Below are positions 53,329-61,716 of a stretch of DNA of 64,000 nucleotides, in pieces (position 1 is the first letter of the stretch; every line of letters begins with the position of its first letter). Under the pieces are notes generated by a model. The model was not told the origin of the DNA, did not search any database, and was given only the letters and a program-made list of their open reading frames with translations. A program made the position numbers and the translations under genes. This DNA comes from UBA1447 sp002329225 (GTDB lineage: Bacteria; Bacillota; Clostridia; Oscillospirales; Acutalibacteraceae): positions 248,001 to 312,000 of the forward strand of contig JBMNVN010000001.1 of assembly GCA_050946835.1 (NCBI GenBank). Direction: 5' to 3'.

Positions 53329-53868
53329 TTATTGTTCGGCTGCAGTGTTTTCTTTCTTTTTTCGGTGGATAATAAAACGATTAACAGGGTACACCCAAAG
53401 GGAGGGAACCGCCATGACCGCTACCTTTACCAAAACATCCCCGAACCAACCCCAATTGTATACAGATACCAAAGAAGAAACGGCAGAACCCAACCAAGCG
53501 GTTGCAAAGATGTTAAATATTACCAGCAACAGAGCCAAAAAAGCGCTCAGAGCGGGGTTGGCATCGGCATGGAAAGTAACTTTTCTGTTAACAATAAAGG
53601 CTATAGAATAACCCAATGTGGCGGAAATTAAGAAAGCATAAAGATAGGCTAAGTCCGTAACTTTTATATATAAAAGCCAGGGGGTTGTTACGGCTACATT
53701 GTGCAGGGAGGAAAAAACATAATTGAGTAAAAACATATGAACCACAAGCTCAAGTCCGGAAACTCCGATTCCCGTGAGAAGTACCCATTTTATTATTTTC
53801 CATATTTCACCGTGTTTTTCAATAAAACGGCTGCCTTTTTGTTTTAAACTTGTTTTTTCTTTTTCCAT
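53329..53868 (-). CDS. GtrA-like membrane protein
   Basis: The 179-residue protein has four hydrophobic segments and the GtrA pattern: IIKWVLLTGIGVSGLELVVH, LISATLGYSIAFIVNRKVTF with the conserved NRKVTF, and NRFIIHRKK at the end. GtrA proteins are linked to polysaccharide or lipid-linked sugar handling. ATG 53868 follows GGGAAGAG. The open frame continues upstream to 53928 only because it overlaps the displaced end of the SDR gene. It is 26 nt downstream of that gene, so they are cotranscribed. Confidence 0.85.
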   Translation of the reverse strand: MEKEKTSLKQKGSRFIEKHGEIWKIIKWVLLTGIGVSGLELVVHMFLLNYVFSSLHNVAVTTPWLLYIKVTDLAYLYAFLISATLGYSIAFIVNRKVTFHADANPALSAFLALLLVIFNIFATAWLGSAVSSLVSVYNWGWFGDVLVKVAVMAVPSLWVYPVNRFIIHRKKKENTAAEQ

Positions 53869-53982
53869 ATTCTCTTCCCCGCTCGCCGAGAAATCATTTG
53901 CCCGCCTTTTTGGTTTTTTTAATTGCAATACCTTCTGTTTTGCTAATCCAGTCTATCATATCCTTAAACGATTCTTCCACGC

Positions 53983-54912
53983 TCATGGGTGAATAACCCA
54001 GTTCTTCTTTTGCCTTTTATTACTGAAATTGCAGTTGTGAGTAAGTATTCTGACCGAGGTGCGGGTAAAAACCGGATTGGCCCCGCTTATTTTATAATAT
54101 AACTCCGCAAGCGGCGCAAGTACCATTGTAAGAGAATATGGCATTTTTATCAGCGGCGCTTTCCTACCGCTGAGCCGAGCAACAAGGTTAATAATTTGAT
54201 CCGCCGAAATAACTTCCCCTGTTATGAGGTAGCTTTCCCCGGATTTTCCCCGCTCAGCGGCTGCTACGATACCCTTTGCCACATCCCGCACATCCACAAA
54301 GTTGTAACCGCCGAAGTTTAAGGAAACAGGCATCAGGCCCCGCATTATCATTCTGACCATCTGACCTGCTGTAGATATTTTAAAGTCATAAGGCCCTATG
54401 CAGGCGGAAGGAAGAATAATTGTTGTTTTAAAGTTCTCTTCGGCGCTGTCCAGCACAAATTGCGAGGCTTCAGCCTTTGTTTTACCGTAAGCACTTTCCA
54501 CTGAATCAGGATCGTATTTAAAAGGCTCGGTTATCAAACTATTGCAACTTAGCGGTTTCATGGCATCCACGGATGAAACAAAAACCAAGCGGCTAACTCC
54601 GCACTTTTTACATGCCGCCACCACATTTTTTGTTCCTTCAACATTTACCTTTCTGAGCGCCTCCTGCCTTCCATTACCCACATCTATCAATCCTGCAAGG
54701 TGATAAACGACATCGGCTCCCTCAAAGGCCTTTTCCAGTGAAGCGGGATCGGTAACGTCCCCGTAAGCCTTTTCACAGTTGAGTCCGTCAAAAATCTTGC
54801 TGTCACTGCGAATAAGAATCCTGTAATTTGCTCCCCGATCCTCTAATTCACGCACAAGGGCATAACCCACATGACCCGAAGCTCCCGTCACTACCGATAA
54901 ACCGTTGTTCAA
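53983..54912 (-). CDS. extended SDR (NAD-dependent epimerase/dehydratase-like), frameshifted at the 3' end
   Basis: The N-terminal Rossmann motif VVTGASGHVGYALVREL, the catalytic YGKTKAEAS and VDVRDVAKGIVAAAERG place it with dihydroflavonol reductase/epimerase-like extended SDRs. The start is TTG at 54912 after GGGGGAG. The frame as read ends abnormally (SNKRQKKNWVIHP, stop at 53983). A different frame continues with AKEELGYSPMSVEESFKDMI and runs to a TGA at 53894, the expected family C-terminus. A one-base deletion in an A-rich run near 54013-54018 would explain this, by mutation or sequence error. It likely acts on a nucleotide sugar or small carbonyl compound. Confidence 0.82.
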   Translation of the reverse strand: MNNGLSVVTGASGHVGYALVRELEDRGANYRILIRSDSKIFDGLNCEKAYGDVTDPASLEKAFEGADVVYHLAGLIDVGNGRQEALRKVNVEGTKNVVAACKKCGVSRLVFVSSVDAMKPLSCNSLITEPFKYDPDSVESAYGKTKAEASQFVLDSAEENFKTTIILPSACIGPYDFKISTAGQMVRMIMRGLMPVSLNFGGYNFVDVRDVAKGIVAAAERGKSGESYLITGEVISADQIINLVARLSGRKAPLIKMPYSLTMVLAPLAELYYKISGANPVFTRTSVRILTHNCNFSNKRQKKNWVIHP

Positions 54913-55162
54913 TAAAAACTCCCCCTTTGTTTTGCTGCTTTCGACACAAAGTTTAAAAATCGCCGGAAAATCCGGAGCAGGATATTCAACCTCTTAAACG
55001 AACCGCCGCATATTATATCATAAAAAACGTTTTTTTGTTTTTTTACTTTCGCATTATAGCTTCACTTCCGCTCTTTTTAACTTTTTAAACAATAATCTAA
55101 TCGCAACTTCAAAAAATATGTCCTTTAACTACATCGGCAATCTAATTCGGCTCTTTTGCAGG
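54913..55162. other. intergenic region between SDR and glpK
   Basis: Very AT-rich DNA with a minus-strand TATAAT near 55012-55017 that may serve the SDR gene, though without a convincing -35. Nothing else is seen. Confidence 0.35.
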
Positions 55163-55191
55163 TTGACTTTTAGGCCCTCTGAGTGTAATAT
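55163..55191 (+). promoter_or_regulatory. promoter of glpK
   Basis: TTGACT (55163-55168) and TAATAT (55186-55191) are exactly 17 nt apart, with a 28-nt leader to the start. Confidence 0.7.
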
Positions 55192-55225
55192 TTTGAGGAT
55201 AATAAAATGAATGTGGGGTGCTGTT

Positions 55226-56740
55226 ATGCCGCAGAGAAAATATGTTTTGGCATTGGACCAGGGTACCACCAGTTCCCGGACGATTGTTTTTAACAGGCAG
55301 GGAAAAATAGTTGCCAAGTCTCAAAATGAATTTGAGCAGATATATCCGGCAGCGGGTTGGGTTGAACATGATCCTATGGCTATTTTATACAGTCAACTTC
55401 ATTCCGTTACGGGCGCTTTGGCAAGCGGAAAAATCAAAAGCGATGAAGTGGCTGCAATAGGAATAACCAATCAGAGGGAAACCACCATATTGTGGGACAA
55501 AAATACGGGCAAGCCCGTTTACAATGCCATCGTTTGGCAATGCAGACGCACCGCTCCCCTCTGTGAAGAACTGAAGAAACAGGGATTAGAAAAATATGTC
55601 ACCGAAAAAACCGGCTTGCTCATTGACGCTTATTTTTCCGGCACAAAGATTAAGTGGGTACTTGACAATGTACCGGGGTTAAGAAGAAAAGCGGAAAACG
55701 GGGACATTCTGTTCGGCACGGTGGAAACCTGGCTTATATGGAATTTAACCGGCGGCAAGGCTCATGTGACCGACTATTCCAACGCCTCACGTACAATGCT
55801 GTTTAATGTGGACGAGCTTTGTTGGGACGAATACCTCTGTGAAAAACTTGATATTCCCCTTTCCATCCTACCAAAACCCGTGCCTTCTTCCATGGTTTAC
55901 GGCGAAGTTGCAAAGGGCATTATAGGTTTGGAATCGTTGGAGGGCGTGCCCATCTCCGGCGCCGTGGGGGATCAATCCGCCGCCCTTTTCGGTCAGGGCT
56001 GTTTCAGCCCCGGGCAGGCTAAGAACACCTACGGCACGGGCTGTTTCTTACTGTTAAACACCGGAAAAGAAAGAGTAAAATCCAAAAACAAACTGCTCAC
56101 CGGCGTTGCCTGGGGTATAGGCGATGAGGTTGAGTACTGCATAGAGGGCAGCGCCTTCAACGCCGGTTCTGTAATTAAATGGCTACGGGACGAGCTGCAT
56201 TTGATTGACACCGCTCCCCGTTGCGATGAACTGGCCGAAAGCGTACCTGATGCAAACGGCTGCTATCTGGTTCCCGCATTCACAGGCCTTGGCGCCCCTT
56301 ACTGGGACATGTATGCCCGGGGCTGCATTGTGGGACTTACAAGAGGAGTTAACCGTGCCCATATAGCACGAGCTGTACTTGAGAGTATTGCTTTTCAGGT
56401 CACCGACCTTGTAAATGCCATGGTTGCGGATTCCGGAATCAAATTCTGTGAGCTCAGGGTAGACGGCGGCGCCAGCGTGAGCAATATAATGATGCAAATT
56501 CAGGCGAATCTGCTGAACATTAATATCTCCCGCCCGAAAACCGTAGAGACCACCGCCTTGGGTGCGGCCTATATGGCGGGGCTTGCAGTAGGTTTCTGGA
56601 AGGATAGAGAAGAACTCAGCAAAAACAGACAGACCGACCGTATTTTCTCCCCGGCAATGGAAAGAGAAAAAGCCGATAAACTCTATTCCGGTTGGAAACG
56701 TGCCGTGGAGCGTTCAATGAACTGGGAAACCCCGAATTAA
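55226..56740 (+). CDS. glpK: glycerol kinase
   Basis: The FGGY-family kinase phosphorylates glycerol to sn-glycerol 3-phosphate with ATP. The 504-residue length is full. Marks are YVLALDQGTTSSRTIVFN, GITNQRETTILWDKNTGKP, GAVGDQSAALFGQGCFSPG, NTYGTGCFLLLNTG, and LRVDGGASVSNIMMQIQAN with ALGAAYMAGLAVGFW. ATG 55226 lies 8 nt after GTGGGG; an in-frame ATG at 55211 would add five residues. It heads a cluster with two dehydrogenases but has no glpF or glpD beside it. Confidence 0.97.
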   Translation: MPQRKYVLALDQGTTSSRTIVFNRQGKIVAKSQNEFEQIYPAAGWVEHDPMAILYSQLHSVTGALASGKIKSDEVAAIGITNQRETTILWDKNTGKPVYNAIVWQCRRTAPLCEELKKQGLEKYVTEKTGLLIDAYFSGTKIKWVLDNVPGLRRKAENGDILFGTVETWLIWNLTGGKAHVTDYSNASRTMLFNVDELCWDEYLCEKLDIPLSILPKPVPSSMVYGEVAKGIIGLESLEGVPISGAVGDQSAALFGQGCFSPGQAKNTYGTGCFLLLNTGKERVKSKNKLLTGVAWGIGDEVEYCIEGSAFNAGSVIKWLRDELHLIDTAPRCDELAESVPDANGCYLVPAFTGLGAPYWDMYARGCIVGLTRGVNRAHIARAVLESIAFQVTDLVNAMVADSGIKFCELRVDGGASVSNIMMQIQANLLNINISRPKTVETTALGAAYMAGLAVGFWKDREELSKNRQTDRIFSPAMEREKADKLYSGWKRAVERSMNWETPN

Positions 56741-56793
56741 ACGTGTATGAAATTTTACACTTTTAAATAATAAAAAAAATCGGAGGAATAAAA

Positions 56794-57897
56794 ATGGCAA
56801 AAGTTGTTGTTGACTGGAAAACCCTTTACTCATTTGTGGAAGATGCATTTGTCGAAGTCGGTGTCCCCCGTGAGGACGCAAAAATTTGTGCGGACGTATT
56901 ACTCGAGTCCGACAAAAGAGGAATTGAGTCCCACGGCGTTAACCGCTTTAAACCCATCTATATCGACAGAATCAATATCGGCATACAAAACCCGGTAACC
57001 AATTTTGAAATTGTTCGCGAAACCCCTACCACCGCAGTTGTTGACGGACATGACGGCATGGGACAGGTCATCGGCTATAAGTCGATGTCCATGGCTATTG
57101 AAAAAGCTAAAAAATACGGAATGGGCATGGTAGCAGTACGCAATTCCTGCCACTACGGTATAGCCGGATACTACACCTCAATGGCCAGTAAAGCCGGTAT
57201 GATAGGCATGACCGGCACCAACGCAAGACCTTCCATAGCCCCCACTTTCGGTGTGGAAAATATGTTGGGCACCAACCCTCTGACGATAGGCTTCCCAACC
57301 GATGAAGATTTTGATTTTAACCTTGACTGTGCCACCTCAATAACCCAGAGAGGTAAAATTGAGTATTACGCCCGTGTAGGTCAAGACACTCCCGCCGGCA
57401 TGGTCATAGGCCGCAACGGTAAGGCTTTAACCGACTCGCCCCAAATTCTGGTAGACTTAACCACCGCAAATGCCGCCTTGGCACCTCTGGGAGGTATTGG
57501 CGAAGATCTTGCAGGCTACAAAGGTTACGGCTATGCCACGGTCGTGGAAGTTCTTTCCGCCGCATTGCAGCAGGGCAACTTTTTGAAAATGCTCACGGGT
57601 AAAAAAGACGGTAAGGATGTCCCCTATCATTTGGGACACTTCTTCATAGCTATTGATACCGAAGCCTTTATGGGCCTTGAAGCCTTTAAAAAGACGGCGG
57701 GCGATATAATGAGAGCGTTGCGCGCCTCTGAAAAAGCTCCCGGCGAAGACCATATCTTCACCGCCGGTGAAAAAGAGCACCTGGTATGGCTGCAAAGAAA
57801 AGACAGCGGAGTACCCATTAACGAAGCCGTTCAACAGGAATTTGTTGAAGTACGGAATTCCTTGGGTCTTAATCAATATAAGTTCCCCTGGGAATAA
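56794..57897 (+). CDS. Ldh2-family malate/L-lactate-type dehydrogenase
   Basis: The 367-residue NAD(P)-dependent oxidoreductase belongs to the Ldh2/ComC/YlbC fold family. Typical segments are LLESDKRGIESHGVNRF, VDGHDGMGQVIGYKSM, VRNSCHYGIAGYYTSMA with the catalytic His, GTNPLTIGFPTDEDFDF, GKALTDSP and GGIGEDLAGYKGYGYAT. Members oxidise malate, lactate, ureidoglycolate or sulfolactate. The malic enzyme gene 41 nt downstream favours malate, which is inference. AATCGGAGG precedes the ATG. Confidence 0.93.
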   Translation: MAKVVVDWKTLYSFVEDAFVEVGVPREDAKICADVLLESDKRGIESHGVNRFKPIYIDRINIGIQNPVTNFEIVRETPTTAVVDGHDGMGQVIGYKSMSMAIEKAKKYGMGMVAVRNSCHYGIAGYYTSMASKAGMIGMTGTNARPSIAPTFGVENMLGTNPLTIGFPTDEDFDFNLDCATSITQRGKIEYYARVGQDTPAGMVIGRNGKALTDSPQILVDLTTANAALAPLGGIGEDLAGYKGYGYATVVEVLSAALQQGNFLKMLTGKKDGKDVPYHLGHFFIAIDTEAFMGLEAFKKTAGDIMRALRASEKAPGEDHIFTAGEKEHLVWLQRKDSGVPINEAVQQEFVEVRNSLGLNQYKFPWE

Positions 57898-57938
57898 CTG
57901 TTTATATTTTATTATTAATACGAAAAGGAAGGCTAAAC

Positions 57939-59108
57939 ATGGATTACGCCAAAGAGTCATTAAAACTTCATTACCAGTGGAAGGGTAAGCTGGAAATTAA
58001 CGCAAGGGCTACAGTAAGCAATAAGGAAGAACTGTCCTTGGCCTATACCCCCGGCGTGGCTCAGCCCTGCCTGGAAATTCAAAAAGATGTCAATAAGAGC
58101 TATGAATTAACCCGACGCTGGAATCTGGTGGCGGTTGTAACCGACGGCACTGCGGTTTTAGGTCTGGGCGATATCGGCCCCGAAGCGGGTATGCCCGTAA
58201 TGGAAGGCAAGTGCGTTCTGTTTAAAACGTTCGCCGGAGTAGATGCCTTTCCCCTCTGCATCCGCTCAAAGGACACCGATGAAATTGTCAGGACAATATC
58301 CTTACTTGCAGGCAGTTTCGGTGGGATAAACCTGGAAGATATTGCCGCTCCCCGTTGCTTTGAAATTGAACGCAAACTTAAGGAAGTCTGCGATATCCCC
58401 ATCTTCCATGACGATCAACACGGAACCGCTATTGTTTGCCTGGGTGCGGTAATTAACGCTCTGAAAATCGTGAATAAGGAGCTTAAGGATTGTAAAGTCG
58501 CCTTCAGCGGAGCAGGTGCGGCAGGCGTTGCAATTGCAAAGCTTTTCGACTCCTTGGGAGTGGGCGACATTATCGTGTGCGACCGCAGGGGCATAATTGC
58601 CGACGGGGATGACTTAACCCCCGCCAAACAGGAAATAGCTGATTTTACAAACAAAAACCGTGTCAGGGGCTCCTTGGCGGATGCCATGAAAGGAGCGGAT
58701 ATCTTTATCGGAGTTTCCTCCCCCGGTATTGTTACGGAAGAGATGATAGCCTCTATGAACAAAGACGCCATTGTTATGGCTATGTCAAACCCCGTACCGG
58801 AAATCATGCCCGACCTGGCTCTTGAAGCCGGCGCCAAAGTAGTGGGCACCGGACGCAGTGACTATCCCAACCAGATTAACAATGTTCTGGCTTTCCCCGG
58901 AGTGTTCAGAGGATCACTTGATGTTCGCGCTTCCGATATCAATGAGGAGATGAAAATCGCCGCAGCACATGCTATTGCCTCTTTGGTAAGCGATGAAGAG
59001 TTGAGCGCCGACTACATTCTGCCCAAAGCTTTTGATATGAGAGTCGGCACCGCCGTGGCTGAAGCGGTGGCACAGGCGGCAAGAGATTCCGGCGTAGCAA
59101 GAATTTGA
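57939..59108 (+). CDS. NAD(P)-dependent malic enzyme
   Basis: The enzyme converts malate to pyruvate and CO2 with NAD(P)+ reduction. The 389-residue size is that of the short bacterial type. It shows LAYTPGVAQPCLEI, VAVVTDGTAVLGLGDIGPEA, IFHDDQHGTAIVCLGAV (metal- and substrate-binding Asp-Asp), the nucleotide loop FSGAGAAGVAIAKL, and MAMSNPVPEIMPDLA. It is 41 nt after the Ldh2-like gene; the pair may make or use malate/oxaloacetate and feed pyruvate to the ferredoxin oxidoreductase. AAAAGGAAGG precedes the ATG. Confidence 0.96.
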   Translation: MDYAKESLKLHYQWKGKLEINARATVSNKEELSLAYTPGVAQPCLEIQKDVNKSYELTRRWNLVAVVTDGTAVLGLGDIGPEAGMPVMEGKCVLFKTFAGVDAFPLCIRSKDTDEIVRTISLLAGSFGGINLEDIAAPRCFEIERKLKEVCDIPIFHDDQHGTAIVCLGAVINALKIVNKELKDCKVAFSGAGAAGVAIAKLFDSLGVGDIIVCDRRGIIADGDDLTPAKQEIADFTNKNRVRGSLADAMKGADIFIGVSSPGIVTEEMIASMNKDAIVMAMSNPVPEIMPDLALEAGAKVVGTGRSDYPNQINNVLAFPGVFRGSLDVRASDINEEMKIAAAHAIASLVSDEELSADYILPKAFDMRVGTAVAEAVAQAARDSGVARI

Positions 59109-59137
59109 AGTAAACAACAAGATAAATAAATTACCCT

Positions 59138-59168
59138 ACAAACACTTGCAGAGTTTGCAAGTGTTTGT
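59138..59168 (+). other. strong hairpin at the malic enzyme-HAD junction
   Basis: A perfect 13-bp stem ACAAACACTTGCA / TGCAAGTGTTTGT with a 5-nt loop ends 4 nt before the ribosome site of the next gene. TATAGG follows instead of a U-run, so it may be a weak terminator or may control translation of the HAD gene. Confidence 0.6.
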
Positions 59169-59184
59169 TATAGGAGGAACTTTT

Positions 59185-59847
59185 TTGATTATACAATCGG
59201 TCATCTTTGACATGGACGGGGTTCTGGTGGACTCTGAAGAAGCTATTACCCTTGCCGCTATGGAAGCCCTAACCCTATGGGGAATAGAGGCAAGTTTTGA
59301 TGACTTTAAACCTTTTACCGGCATGGGAGAAAATAAGTTCATTGGCGGAGTTGCCGAAAAGTACGGAAAAACCTTTGAACCCGAAATGAAGAAAAAGACT
59401 TACGAATTCTACATTAAAACCGCCGCTGAGCGGGTTTCAGTTTACCCTTGGGCAAAACCCGTAGCGGAAGGCTTAGCCTCAAGAGGCATTCAGTTTGCCC
59501 TCGCCTCCGCTGCGGACTGTGAAAAGGTTGCCTGTAACCTGAGTTGCATAGGGGTAGAGCCCTCATCTTTTTCCGCAATAGTCACGGGCAGCGACATTAA
59601 GTACAATAAGCCGCATCCTCAAATATTCCTGACGGCGGCAGAAAAAGCCGATTTTGACCCCGCCGCAACCCTTGTGGTGGAAGATGCGCTTTCCGGAGTG
59701 CAGGCGGCAAAGGCTGCGGGTATGTTTTGTCTGGCACTGACAACCTCTTTTAGCGAAGGGGAATTAAAATCGGCGGGAGCCGACTTTGTTCTTGACAGTT
59801 TAGACGGAATTTTTGAAATAATTGAAGGAGCCGAAAAAAATGAGTGA
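59185..59847 (+). CDS. HAD hydrolase, beta-phosphoglucomutase-like
   Basis: The 220-residue protein has SVIFDMDGVLVDSEEA (nucleophile Asp), the cap domain, ALASAADCEKVACNL (motif II), KPHPQIFLTAAE (motif III Lys) and VVEDALSGVQAAKAAGM (motif IV). The start is TTG at 59185, 7 nt after AGGAGG. The stop overlaps the galM start by 8 nt, so the two are translated together. With an aldose epimerase beside it, beta-phosphoglucomutase in maltose or trehalose use is a fair guess; a general sugar phosphatase is the alternative. Confidence 0.88.
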   Translation: MIIQSVIFDMDGVLVDSEEAITLAAMEALTLWGIEASFDDFKPFTGMGENKFIGGVAEKYGKTFEPEMKKKTYEFYIKTAAERVSVYPWAKPVAEGLASRGIQFALASAADCEKVACNLSCIGVEPSSFSAIVTGSDIKYNKPHPQIFLTAAEKADFDPAATLVVEDALSGVQAAKAAGMFCLALTTSFSEGELKSAGADFVLDSLDGIFEIIEGAEKNE

Positions 59848-60889
59848 CAAAAAAAGAATTTTCGGAACATTAGACAGCGGTAAAGTAGTTGAGCTTTACA
59901 CTATAATTAACGATGCCGGCGCAAAAGCGGAAGTCCTTACTTACGGCGCCACCCTGCAAAGCCTTTATATACCCGATAAAAACGGAAACTTTGACGATGT
60001 AACAATAGGTTTTGACGACCTTCAAGGCCATTTGGAACGCTCCGATTATCAGGGACAAACCGTAGGGCGTTATGCCAACCGTATAGCAATGGGCCGGTTT
60101 GATCTGGACGGTGAAACATTTTCCCTGACAAAAAACGAACAAAATACCACCTGTTTACATTCAGCAGGGGAGCTTTCACACGCCTTATGGGAGGTTGAAA
60201 GTTCCGGAGAAAACTTTGTGGAACTTGCATACGCAAGCCCCGACGGTGCCCACGGCTTTCCCGGCAAGGTATTGTCAAAAGTCAAATACACGCTCACTCA
60301 CGGTAATGAACTGATAATCGATTATTACGCCGTTTCCGATAAAAGCACCGTACTTAACCTGACAAATCATACTTATTTTAATTTGAAAGGTGTAGGCAAG
60401 GGGGATGTGCTGGAGCATATTCTGCAAATCAATGCCGATAAATTCACTCCCACGGATGAGTTTGATATTCCCACGGGGGAACTGATGCCGGTTGAGGGAA
60501 CGCCCTTTGACTTCAGAGAACCGAAGCCCATAGGCAGAGATATAAAAAATCCCCTCGAGCAACTTCAAAAATGCAGGGGCTTTGACCATAACTTCTGCCT
60601 GAACAGTTCCGGCTCAGAAACGCCTGCGGCTACCGTTCGGGAGCCTGAAAGCGGAAGAGTTATGGAAGTTTTTACCGATCTGCCCGGTGTTCAGCTTTAT
60701 ACCGGCAATTTCTTAGGTGATGTGCCGGGCAAGGCCGGCACGGTTATGGGTAAGCATTCGGGTTTCTGCTTGGAGACACAGTATTATCCGGATTCTCCCA
60801 ATCAGCCTGCCTTCCCCCAATGTATTTTCAAGGCCGGACAACCCTTCGTTTCACGCACAAGCTTTAAGTTCTCCGTTGATAAATTTTGA
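59840..60889 (+). CDS. galM: aldose 1-epimerase (galactose mutarotase)
   Basis: This 349-residue enzyme interconverts alpha and beta anomers of hexoses. Marks are GATLQSLYIPDKNGNFDDV, YQGQTVGRYANRIAMGRF, the catalytic-type His near TTCLHSAGELSH, LNLTNHTYFNLKG, GFDHNFCL and the C-terminal LETQYYPDSPNQPAFP with the catalytic Glu. ATG 59840 lies 9 nt after GAAGGAG. It is coupled to the HAD gene upstream. No other galactose genes are nearby. Confidence 0.95.
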   Translation: MSDKKRIFGTLDSGKVVELYTIINDAGAKAEVLTYGATLQSLYIPDKNGNFDDVTIGFDDLQGHLERSDYQGQTVGRYANRIAMGRFDLDGETFSLTKNEQNTTCLHSAGELSHALWEVESSGENFVELAYASPDGAHGFPGKVLSKVKYTLTHGNELIIDYYAVSDKSTVLNLTNHTYFNLKGVGKGDVLEHILQINADKFTPTDEFDIPTGELMPVEGTPFDFREPKPIGRDIKNPLEQLQKCRGFDHNFCLNSSGSETPAATVREPESGRVMEVFTDLPGVQLYTGNFLGDVPGKAGTVMGKHSGFCLETQYYPDSPNQPAFPQCIFKAGQPFVSRTSFKFSVDKF

Positions 60890-61020
60890 GCATTTTGCCG
60901 AAGACTTTCTTAGGTAAGTAATATAAAATTTTCCAAAAGTTCACAAAAGGGAAAAAAACTGAATATATAATAACTTTAAAATAACCTGATAAGAAACAAA
61001 AACCGAGGAGCTGACAAATC

Positions 61021-61710
61021 ATGGCCAATGAAAAGGTTCTGGTAGTAGATGACGATCTGAATATCTGCGAATTGCTTCGGCTTTATCTGGAAAAAGAGCA
61101 ATTCAGAGTGTTTGTTGCCCACGACGGGCAGACAGCCCTGGAGGTCTTTAAAAACAATAACCCGGACATTGTGCTGCTGGACATTATGCTTCCCGTATTG
61201 GACGGTTGGCAGGTCTGTCGGGAAATACGGAAGATTTCCAACAAACCCATTATCATGCTCACCGCTAAAGGTGAGACCTTTGATAAAGTTTTGGGCCTGG
61301 AACTGGGTGCCGATGACTATATTGTTAAACCCTTTGACACAAAGGAAGTTGTTGCCAGAATTAAAGCCGTACTTAGACGCACCTCCGCTTCATCGGAGGA
61401 AATTGTCAAAGAAATTAACTTTGACAAGCTGTCCGTTAATCTGACTAATTACGAACTCAGGGTCGACGGCAAAAAAATTGATACACCGCCTAAAGAGATG
61501 GAACTGCTTTTTCACTTGGCCAGCAACCCCAACAGAGTTTATACGAGAAATCAACTTCTGGATGAGGTCTGGGGCTTTGATTATTTCGGCGACTCAAGAA
61601 CGGTGGACGTACATATAAAACGTCTGAGAGAAAAGCTTGAAGGCGTATCCGACAAGTGGGAACTCAAGACTGTTTGGAGTGTAGGCTATAAATTTGAAAC
61701 AAAGGATTAG
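61021..61710 (+). CDS. OmpR-family response regulator
   Basis: The 229-residue regulator has a receiver domain (VLVVDDDLNICELL, phospho-acceptor Asp in VLLDIMLPVLDGW at about 54, MLTAKGE, and the conserved Lys in DYIVKPFDTKEVVARIKAV) and a C-terminal winged helix (YTRNQLLDEVWGFDYFGDSR then VDVHIKRLREKLE). GAGGAG precedes the ATG. It lies 6 nt upstream of its kinase. Upstream, TTCACA with a nearby ATATAATA may form the promoter, but the spacing is not ideal. Confidence 0.95.
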   Translation: MANEKVLVVDDDLNICELLRLYLEKEQFRVFVAHDGQTALEVFKNNNPDIVLLDIMLPVLDGWQVCREIRKISNKPIIMLTAKGETFDKVLGLELGADDYIVKPFDTKEVVARIKAVLRRTSASSEEIVKEINFDKLSVNLTNYELRVDGKKIDTPPKEMELLFHLASNPNRVYTRNQLLDEVWGFDYFGDSRTVDVHIKRLREKLEGVSDKWELKTVWSVGYKFETKD

Positions 61711-61716
61711 TCCGGA

